Of a stretch of 64,000 bases of DNA, positions 54,058 to 61,203 are shown one piece after another. The stretch's first letter is position 1. Each line of letters opens with the position of its first letter. The stretch spans positions 3,380,501-3,444,500 of the forward strand of contig NZ_CP160680.1 of the NCBI RefSeq assembly GCF_040784935.1, given 5' to 3'. The position numbers were made by a program, and so were the translations under genes. Source of the stretch: Lewinella sp. LCG006. Its GTDB lineage: Bacteria > Bacteroidota > Bacteroidia > Chitinophagales > Saprospiraceae. The notes beneath the pieces were generated by a model. The model made no database searches. It was not told where the DNA came from and was given only the letters and a program-made list of their open reading frames with translations.

Positions 54058-55401
54058 ATGAAAAATAGTAGTCTGTACCTTTTGTTCTTTTTTGCCATAG
54101 TGCTCATGGTTTTTAATGGCTGTAAAAAAGATGACGACCTTGTTATCCAGCTGGATACTTCCGATTATTCTTCGGAAGTGGTTTTATCATGGATCGAACT
54201 GACGCTGAAGCTGACCAAAGAAACGCCGGGTTATTCTCCTCCGGTTGCCGCTCGGGTATACGGATATTCAGGTTTAGCCCTTTATGAAAGCGTAAGGCAC
54301 GGAATGCCGGGCTATAAATCATTGGAAGGACAACTCAATGATTTCAGTATAGGAACCATACCTGCTATTGACCAAAATGTAGAATATCACTGGGGAGCAG
54401 TAGCAAACAGCACCTTGGCCTTGTTTTTGAAAAATTGTTTTCAAACTACCTCAACGGCCAATTTGGCTTTGATCGATGATTTGGAAGAACAATATATCCA
54501 GCAGTTTAAAACAGAAGCTTCTGATGAAGTTATCGACCGTTCTATTGCTTACGGGGAATTGGTAGGTAACGCTGTTCTGACATTTGCCAACAGTGATGGT
54601 CAGGCAGAGTGCTATAATTCTAATTTTCCATCTTCTTATACTGTTCCGGTTGGTGACGGATTGTGGGAACCTACAAGTGCGGCCAATCCCATCCCATTAC
54701 AACCCTACTGGGGTGATGTAAGACCTTTTATGGAGATAAATGTTGATGATCTACTTCCTGTACCACCACCAGCCTATTCGACGGATGTAAATTCTGATTT
54801 TTACCTGGAGGCCATGGAGGTATATGAGGCTGTTAATAATTTGACGACTGAACAAGTAGTAATAGCGGAATTTTGGAGCGATGACCCCGGCAATACGGCC
54901 ACTCCTCCTGGGCATTCCTATTCCATCATGATGCAAATTCTTTCCGATGAAGGTGCTGATCTTGCGCTTGCCGCTGAAGTATATGCCAAACTGGGGATGG
55001 GGGTTCACGATGCTTTTGTATCGTGTTGGAACGCAAAATACCATTACAACCTGGTAAGACCAATCACTTTTATTCACGATAATATTGACAATACCTGGTC
55101 TATTCCTCTAGCCACTCCTCCTTTCCCCGAATACACTTCCGGGCATTCCGTTCAATCAGGAGCCACTGCCCAGATTTTGACGGATTTGTTTGGTGAAAAT
55201 TATGCCTTTGTTGATAGAACCCATATCAACCGTACAGACATAGACGGCTCTCCTAGAGCCTTTACTTCTTTCTACGATTTTGCTGACGAAGCTGCCATTA
55301 GCCGCCTTTATGGAGGTATTCACTATCGTGCGGCCATTGACATAGGCGTAGAGCAGGGCATTGCAATTGGCGAAAACATCGCAACCTTGCAATTCCAGTA
55401 A
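54058..55401 (+). CDS. Vanadium-dependent haloperoxidase-like lipoprotein (PAP2 superfamily)
   Basis: 447 residues. The lipoprotein signal ends LMVFNGC (Cys22), followed by KKDDD, so it is anchored in the envelope and possibly surface-exposed. All three active-site motifs of the vanadate-binding PAP2/haloperoxidase fold are present: K327-x6-R334-P in KYHYNLVRP, S361-G-H363 in TSGHS, and S415-R416-xxxG-x-H422 in SRLYGGIH. The family includes true haloperoxidases, which oxidise halides with hydrogen peroxide, and acid phosphatases of the same fold; the sequence alone does not decide which. It stands alone, with a candidate promoter close upstream. Confidence 0.92.
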   Translation: MKNSSLYLLFFFAIVLMVFNGCKKDDDLVIQLDTSDYSSEVVLSWIELTLKLTKETPGYSPPVAARVYGYSGLALYESVRHGMPGYKSLEGQLNDFSIGTIPAIDQNVEYHWGAVANSTLALFLKNCFQTTSTANLALIDDLEEQYIQQFKTEASDEVIDRSIAYGELVGNAVLTFANSDGQAECYNSNFPSSYTVPVGDGLWEPTSAANPIPLQPYWGDVRPFMEINVDDLLPVPPPAYSTDVNSDFYLEAMEVYEAVNNLTTEQVVIAEFWSDDPGNTATPPGHSYSIMMQILSDEGADLALAAEVYAKLGMGVHDAFVSCWNAKYHYNLVRPITFIHDNIDNTWSIPLATPPFPEYTSGHSVQSGATAQILTDLFGENYAFVDRTHINRTDIDGSPRAFTSFYDFADEAAISRLYGGIHYRAAIDIGVEQGIAIGENIATLQFQ

Positions 55402-55512
55402 TGGTATAGAAAAGGCTTGCCCCGTATCTTCAGAGCAGAAGCATGCGGATAGATCATCCGAACGTGACCTGGAGGGGGGCATGCCCTTTCTTGCGGAGTA
55501 GTTTCGCGCAAG

Positions 55513-55550
55513 TATGGACAGGCCCGCCTGGCCAGGCGGACAGGAGATTA
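55513..55550. repeat. Palindromic intergenic element
   Basis: The core CCGCCTGGCCAGGCGG (55524-55539) is a perfect palindrome flanked by GGACAGG on the left and ACAGG on the right, nearly palindromic over about 29 bases. Just upstream (55405-55505) are further imperfect inverted repeats (AAAAGGCTTGCCCC against GGGGCATGCCCTTT). Of the same type as the hairpins inside the gene at 20.4 kb. Confidence 0.6.
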
Positions 55551-55638
55551 AAGGTAGAAGGTGTAGGGATCTGATAGGGAAGGAGAATAGCTGCCGTTTA
55601 ATTTCCAACGTCGTTTTTTACGCCCTTAACTATCAATA

Positions 55639-56229
55639 TTGGACTACGTTACTGTATTAGGGTTTGGCTTTTTTGGCATTGGCTGCTTTTTATCCCTATT
55701 CTTTATTCTGAGAAGTGGTTTAAACGACGGTGGGTATTTATTTCTCTATTTTTTGATGTTTTTACTTTCCTATGAAGTGTTTTACAAAACACTTATACAT
55801 AGTAAGTTAATTTACAGTTTTCCTTCCTTGTACATAAGTGGGAGGTTCTTTAATCTTCTGGTTTATCCTGTCTTCCTGCTCTTCGTGCTTTCTATCACGA
55901 GACCCAATTTTCGACTCAGCGTCAAACATTGGATAATGATAGGCACGATAATCGCTTTCATTCTCATCAATTATTTTCCTTCACTAAGCTTAAGTATAGA
56001 TCAAAGACTTGAAAACCTGGATTTATTTTATCGAGATACCAGACCCGGACCCTTTAACTATTGGAAGCATTGGCAAACCTTATTGAAGGGAACAATTATT
56101 CCACGTGTATTTGTAAGCTTAGTCGCCTTTGAGCTCATCCGTTTCACAAAAGACAACCAAAACAGGCCTAAAAAGATACTATTGTACATATCCTGGAATG
56201 GAACGTGCTCAATAACAAGGATGAACTAG
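55639..56229 (+). pseudogene. Truncated membrane-sensor transcription regulator (AraC-type?) fragment
   Basis: From a TTG at 55639 about 180 residues form several membrane helices (GFGFFGIGCFLSLFFIL, LFLYFLMFLLSYEVFY, LVYPVFLLFVLSITRP, IMIGTIIAFILINYFPSL). This resembles the N-terminal half of Bacteroidota regulators that join six or seven helices to a C-terminal AraC helix-turn-helix domain. That second half is missing. After KDNQNRPKKILLYI the frame runs into unrelated DNA and stops within 13 codons. The family assignment is tentative; the truncation is clear. Confidence 0.55.
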
Positions 56230-56735
56230 AAAAAGGGAACGGCCCTGATGTAGCCATCGGTAAACAAGCATTTAATGAATACGGCTATGAAGTAGCGCTG
56301 GAACATCAAGACGAACAAGGTCAAGTTATAGCAAGCCATTATGGTATATACACCAGCAAGACAAAATTTGATCAATTCGGAAATATTCAAGAGCGTACTT
56401 TTTATAATGCAGAAGGAAAGCCAGCTCATCACAGTAATGCAGGCTATCATAAACTTTATCTGACATGGGATGAGCAAGGCAATAAAAGGAAAGGCCTTCA
56501 ATATTTTGATGTAGTTGGCAAGCCTTGCATACATGCAAGCAGAGGTTATCATGCTGTCCGCTATGAGTATGATGATCAGGGAAGAATTTCCAAAATTAGC
56601 TATCTGTCAACTACAAATGAGTTGACCAATCGTACTGACAATGGTCGTGCTTATTCCATTTATAAATATGGCAAGGATGATGGAGAAGTACAGGTTAGTC
56701 ATTTTAGCGCCGCTCATTCTATAATAAACCAGTGA
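56180..56735 (+). pseudogene. 3' fragment of a repeat protein fused after the truncated regulator
   Basis: About 180 codons without a proper start: the frame opens after a stop at 56169 and its first possible starts are a GTG at 56205 and no nearby ATG. The protein has repeated units, FYNAEGKPAHHSNAGYHKLY and FDVVGKPCIHASRGYHAVRY, each followed by WDEQGN or YDDQGR-type turns. I take it as the C-terminal end of a longer repeat protein whose 5' part was lost in the same rearrangement that cut the membrane gene upstream. It could instead be a short expressed protein. Confidence 0.45.
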
Positions 56736-56949
56736 ATATTATTTACGGGCATTGCCGTTTTTTCTTTTGTTCAAAACTGCGAAAAAAATCTGCAGTTGAA
56801 GAACAGGTGGAAATGCAAAAGAACCAAAGGTAGCCTTATGCTGAAATGGCAGTTAGGTACAGTGTAGAAAAAAAAGTACGGCCTAAAATATTGTCCATCA
56901 ATCCTTTGCCGAAGAAGGACGAATTGCCAGTGAGCCAAACGCTCCATCG

Positions 56950-57145
56950 CAGACTGGCTGCTGGGCGATCAGCTAGCGGCTACCATCGCCCAGGCGGAGC
57001 AACTGATCTGTCGGTCGGGCTACAGCACCCTGCTGGATGCTTACCATTGGCACAAGCCGCTTTTGCTGGTCTCTACTACCAGCCAGACCTGGCCAGGTAC
57101 TGGGCGAGTAGAGCTTGGGCGGTGTAGCAGCGGCAGGGGGAGGTG
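56950..57145 (+). pseudogene. Diverged copy of the 3' end of the glycosyltransferase gene
   Basis: The stretch matches 53706-53911 of the intact gene (for example GACTGGCTGCTGGGCGATCA, CGGGCTACAGCAC, GGATGCTTACCATTGGCA, GGCCAGGTACTGGGCGAGTA). It has base changes and a loss of about 15-20 bases in the region encoding PTPGQTEQEY, which breaks the frame. Same orientation, 3.2 kb downstream. It has no start and no N-terminal half. Confidence 0.8.
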
Positions 57146-57641
57146 CAACTGCTTGGGGCGCCTAAGTAAAAATAGGAGTAGACCGGTCTTGAAGTGCTTG
57201 AGCTTTCTCTGGTTACGGCTCAGCGGGCTTGTACTTTCTTGCAAAATACATTATACTTGTAAGGTAAAGTTGACCAACACGCTAACTCATCTCTCATTAT
57301 CTATTCTATTTTGCTGTTTTCTGGAGCTGAATACTGCATATCCATTCATCATACCGGTACCCCTTTTCCAGCCTGCAAGCAGTCTCTGCCTACTACTGGA
57401 CCTACTGTTTTGGCAGGCCCCCACCGCAAAATGGCGTTTTTATAAAGAGGAATTTAGCGTTGATGACGGTGAAGGCAGTGACTGGAATTTAGTACCCGAA
57501 ATGATGAGTTTGTGAAAGTAGGTCAAATTTTGTGGGATGTTCGGATATGAGTAATTTCTGTGAAATACAGGTAAAAATATAGTGTGAACGTTTAAAATAT
57601 AAATTCTATAAGTATATTTAAGTATCCATAAAAAAAACTAA
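57146..57641. other. Gap between the glycosyltransferase fragment and the ATPase gene
   Basis: A frame runs to 57515 (ending APTAKWRFYKEEFSVDDGEG and a few more residues) but begins inside the pseudogene copy and shows no recognised family. From about 57520 the DNA becomes sharply AT-rich. TATATTTA at 57612-57619, 23 bp before the ATPase start, could be its -7 region. Confidence 0.4.
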
Positions 57642-59000
57642 ATGTCTTATTTGCAGAAAATTATAGATGCGTTATATTTTTTTTTTAGTTTTAGGAGGAT
57701 ACATAGACTAACAGATGTTTATGTACCCGGTGATAACGCAAAGAAAACTTTTGTAGAAAGGGAAGCTATAGGAAAATCTTTTGAATTGTCCTTAGAAACA
57801 CCAGGCAAACAAATAGTAGTATATGGCAAGTCTGGATCTGGTAAAAGTACTGTTATAAACGCTAAGTTTTCTATTTACTTTGACGACAAAGTCGGAATGG
57901 TTTGTACAAGTGATACTACATACGAAGAATTATTAAAAAGTGCATTTGACGATCTAGAATTATATGTCACAACTCAAAAGAGTAAGACTAATCAATATCT
58001 TATTAGCTCTGAAGGGAAGGCTAAGTCATCTGTTCTAGAGGCAAAAACACTTTTCCAAAGTAGTGAATCAAGTCAAAACTTAAACGAGCGTGTCATAACT
58101 TATCAGATTAGTGAAAATAAGTTGGCAAGAGCGTTAAAAGAAAAGAATGTATGTTGGATTATTGAAGATTTTCACCTATTAGGTATAGACGTAAAAAACA
58201 AATTAGCCAGGTGCTTAAAAGTGTTTACGGATTTGGGTGCAAAGATGATAATTGCTGGTATAGTAGGGAGCCCAAAAGAATTATTGCTATACAATACAGA
58301 ATTGACTAATAGGTTGTCAGAATTTTATGTTCCTCTTATGAGCGAATCAGAACTCCACTCAATCATCACGGCAGGAGAAAAATTATTGAATGTAGAATTT
58401 GAAGATAATTGTAAGAATGTAATTGTAAAGCTATCTAATGGATATGCAGGAGTGTGTCATCAATTATGTCTAAATATGTGCTGGGTAAATGACATTAAAA
58501 GTACACAGAGAAAAAAGAAAATATTGGGACTAGGAGATTTGTCAGAGACACTTTATTTATACATCGGAGATAAAACAGATTCCTTTAAGAAAAACTACGT
58601 AAATGCTTTCATTAGAAGTGAAGAGGGAATTAACTATGCAAAACAAATAATATTGTCATATTTCAGGACTGGCCAGGATGTAATGAATTTACAGCAATTT
58701 AAATATGACTTCAAGAAGAATGTTAAAGAATACTCATATGATTTGTTTGCTAAGAGCCTTGATGATTTAGTGAAGAAAGGAGTCTTGGATTTCAATGAAA
58801 TTCAGTCAAAATATTCTATTTCAAATCCTATTTTTCATGTTTATTGTTATATTAATCTAAAGGATGAGATAGATACTATTAATAAGGAACGATTGAGAGA
58901 AGAAGTAAATAAATTTCAAACTGTTAATTTAGAAAAAATTCAGGCTATGTCATTTTCTACAATGACTGAAATAATTCCTGCATTAATGAATATGAAGTGA
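57642..59000 (+). CDS. P-loop ATPase (AAA/STAND/Orc-like), candidate defence protein
   Basis: 452 residues, clearly AT-richer than the flanks. Walker A is GKSGSGKST (residues 62-70, Lys68) and Walker B is CWIIEDFH (Glu175-Asp176), followed by a sensor-like KMIIAGIVGS. The N-terminus carries an aromatic hydrophobic stretch (ALYFFFSFRRIHRL) that may be a short membrane contact. The part after about 300 is helical and Lys-rich (YDLFAKSLDDLVKKGVLDFN), with a winged-helix look as in Orc1/Cdc6-like or TniB-like ATPases. No family can be fixed by eye. It precedes the HEPN-type gene by 330 bp on the same strand; together they look like an acquired two-gene module (inference). Confidence 0.8.
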   Translation: MSYLQKIIDALYFFFSFRRIHRLTDVYVPGDNAKKTFVEREAIGKSFELSLETPGKQIVVYGKSGSGKSTVINAKFSIYFDDKVGMVCTSDTTYEELLKSAFDDLELYVTTQKSKTNQYLISSEGKAKSSVLEAKTLFQSSESSQNLNERVITYQISENKLARALKEKNVCWIIEDFHLLGIDVKNKLARCLKVFTDLGAKMIIAGIVGSPKELLLYNTELTNRLSEFYVPLMSESELHSIITAGEKLLNVEFEDNCKNVIVKLSNGYAGVCHQLCLNMCWVNDIKSTQRKKKILGLGDLSETLYLYIGDKTDSFKKNYVNAFIRSEEGINYAKQIILSYFRTGQDVMNLQQFKYDFKKNVKEYSYDLFAKSLDDLVKKGVLDFNEIQSKYSISNPIFHVYCYINLKDEIDTINKERLREEVNKFQTVNLEKIQAMSFSTMTEIIPALMNMK

Positions 59001-59330
59001 TCACATAACTCTGCCTCAATCCAAAAAGTGCCCCGCCAGTGATGATCGGCTAAAAATGAGCCATTGGAGCCCCAAAAAGCGGTACAGAACTACCGAAAAA
59101 AGCCTAAATTAGTCGGTAAGTAAAACGGGCAGAATGCGCTTTTCCACTATAGATATTATCGAAAACCTCGATCAGGGGTGGTAAACGTTCAACTGACCTG
59201 TCTGCGCTGGAGATGAGAAGGTGGTCTATTTTGGGGAAGGGGCGCAGACAGGCCTTAGAGTTCTACGCAACTGTAAAGTGTAACTCTAAGATGATTATAT
59301 GGATTTGATTAAAAATAATAGTATTGGTAG
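59001..59330. other. Region between ATPase and HEPN genes with an 11-bp inverted repeat
   Basis: CCTGTCTGCGC (59197-59207) and GCGCAGACAGG (59242-59252) are perfect complements around a 34-base loop. The first part (AAAAAGTGCCCCGCCAGTG and following, 59019-59090) has a GC-richer texture unlike the AT-rich genes on both sides, and looks like the end of a transposon remnant (unverified). No coding frame. Confidence 0.5.
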
Positions 59331-60701
59331 ATGAATAAATTACATCCAGAAGCTGTCAAGGCATTTGATTCAGCAGCGAAAGAACTGATAGGAAATTTAG
59401 GCTGGTACAAGCCTTCTAATATAGAGAATAATAATACACCTTTATCTTCTGATCATCGGGAATTCACAGAAATCGATTTGGCTGAATTTGGCGCAATTCC
59501 AATCATCTTAAGGTCTCATAACATAGACACAGGTGTTTTAAACAGTATCATAAAATATATAGATGAAGGTCAAATTGGACTTGACGGAGAAAGGATTGAA
59601 GACTTCAATAAATTAGTGAAAAGTATTTATAAAAAGGTGGACTGGATATCGTATTCAGTCTTGGAGGATAGAGTGTTTGAGTATTTGGTTGATTTCTATA
59701 AAAAGAAGTATGAGAAAGGACTTTCAGCATATCTAGAAGAATGGCAAGAGAAGAATGTCAGGATTTATCAGTTCTTCTTTATCGTTCGTGGAATCTCAAT
59801 AGAAACTCCATTTAGAGTTGGTAACACTATTATTTCATACAAAAGTAATGACAGCTTCAATAAAATCTTTGAGACGATTAAAGTTGTACCACAGGACTGG
59901 CAACAAGAAATGATGCGCAGAGATTTCAACGGAAATGTTGTTATTACGTGTGCTATTGATGAATGCGAGGAGCAAAAGGCGAAAGAGCTTGCTCTTGAAA
60001 CCTCTATAAGATCTGTCGATGCGATTAAATTATTTAGCGATGTTTTAACATTTCCAAGCCGTTCAGTTAGATTTGACTTAGAGCATCGTTTTGTTGAAAC
60101 AGGTAGAAAAAGTAATATGTTGATATTGTCTCTTGATTTAGAGACGAAGGAGCCATACTCAGTAAGAATGGGGTTGGAATCTGAGCAGCCTTCATCGTCC
60201 TTCACAATTAATGCGAAGGGAATAGAACAAATGGCTAGACAAGGTTTTGCCTACATACATGAACTATTAATAAAGAAAGACAAAAAGCTAACAGTAGAGC
60301 TTGAAGAGTTGGTGCTTGAGAATATTTCACGATTTGCAGATTCATTAAGTCAATCTGATTTGCATAAACGTATAGCTCAAGTATTTACGGGTTTAGAATC
60401 TTTGACATTAAAAAACTCAGAAGTAGGAATTTTGGAGTCAATGAAAAAGTATCTTCCTAAAATTTTAACTAAGGATACTGAGCAACGTGAGCAAATTCAA
60501 AAAGACTTATCTGACTTATACAAAGTTCGAAGTCAGTATATGCATCACGGAATAAAAAGCGAGATTGATCTGCAAAAACTTCGACGCTTGCAGTTATATC
60601 TCAGAGGAGCCATATTAAGATACCTCGAGATGTCTAAGGATTATAAGGACAAAGAAGGGATATTAAATGCGATTGATGATGCGATAAACAAAGCATTTTA
60701 A
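59331..60701 (+). CDS. HEPN-type protein with R-x4-H motif (ApeA-like), candidate RNase
   Basis: 456 residues, AT-rich like the ATPase gene. The C-terminal 120 residues are helical and contain YKVRSQYMHHG with Arg400-x4-His405, the catalytic signature of HEPN ribonucleases. The surroundings (RIAQVFTGLESLTLKNSE, YLRGAILRYLEM) resemble Apea-like HEPN domains. The N-terminal 330 residues form a mixed domain that I do not recognise and that could be a sensor. HEPN RNases commonly act in toxin-antitoxin and anti-phage systems by cutting RNA after infection is sensed. Its role here is inferred from motif and context. It follows the ATPase gene and precedes a group II intron fragment. Confidence 0.75.
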   Translation: MNKLHPEAVKAFDSAAKELIGNLGWYKPSNIENNNTPLSSDHREFTEIDLAEFGAIPIILRSHNIDTGVLNSIIKYIDEGQIGLDGERIEDFNKLVKSIYKKVDWISYSVLEDRVFEYLVDFYKKKYEKGLSAYLEEWQEKNVRIYQFFFIVRGISIETPFRVGNTIISYKSNDSFNKIFETIKVVPQDWQQEMMRRDFNGNVVITCAIDECEEQKAKELALETSIRSVDAIKLFSDVLTFPSRSVRFDLEHRFVETGRKSNMLILSLDLETKEPYSVRMGLESEQPSSSFTINAKGIEQMARQGFAYIHELLIKKDKKLTVELEELVLENISRFADSLSQSDLHKRIAQVFTGLESLTLKNSEVGILESMKKYLPKILTKDTEQREQIQKDLSDLYKVRSQYMHHGIKSEIDLQKLRRLQLYLRGAILRYLEMSKDYKDKEGILNAIDDAINKAF

Positions 60702-60737
60702 AGTGAGATATAAATGCGTAGAACTTTGCCTAGGACG

Positions 60738-61172
60738 GTGCGACACGAAGTCGCTATAAATACTGTTAAACCACTGAATATGAGTTCATAAAGATGAACT
60801 TAGATGTGCTTTAACCGCTGGTACTACCCAGCGTTTCCTATGTCGGCATGGGCTACTGGTAACGGTGGTTTGTGAAGCCCGACAGACAAATCGAGCCTTT
60901 CAAAAAAGACTGCTGCGAAGTGGTCTTCAAAGCTGTTAATCCCCTACGGCGAAGGCGGTGGAATAAGATGATAGGCACAAGGTAGCTGAATCCCGATAGC
61001 TATCGGGATAAGCCTCGTTACAAAGAAATGGCGTAAGAGATTACAGACTGTTGCTGTTGTAGGGCAAAGTCAATCGCCATAGCCAAAAGCGGCAAAGGGT
61101 AGGGGAAGCCTATAAGACCTTCAGAAAGCACACCTTCCAATGGCAAGAGCACTATTTGAGCAGTATAAGATT
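60738..61172 (+). ncRNA. Truncated 5' part of a group II intron (domain I region)
   Basis: The stretch begins GTGCGACACGAAGTC, the GUGYG form of group II intron 5' ends. It continues with intron-typical segments: CCGCTGGTACTACCCAG, GTGAAGCCCGACAGAC, ACGGCGAAGGCGGTGGAATA, GGTAGCTGAATCCCGATAG, the perfect palindrome at 60991-61008, and GTAGGGCAAAGTCAATCGC. It corresponds to the domain I-III part that precedes the reverse transcriptase gene in Bacteroidota group II introns, as I recall them. No reverse transcriptase, domain V or 3' end is present; about 30 bases later another gene starts. So it is a broken, non-splicing remnant. Confidence 0.75.
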
Positions 61173-61203
61173 ATATTTACCAGACAGTTACTAAAGCAAA
61201 CAC

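Noticed and set aside
57063-57515. 150-codon frame starting MLVSTTSQTWPGTGRVELG
   Set aside because: Its first third reads the glycosyltransferase pseudogene out of frame; the rest has no recognised family, so I left it in the gap description.
60702-61203. A riboswitch or tRNA-like element after the HEPN gene
   Set aside because: The GTGCG start, the order of conserved segments and the 18-base palindrome fit a group II intron better; no tRNA cloverleaf is visible.
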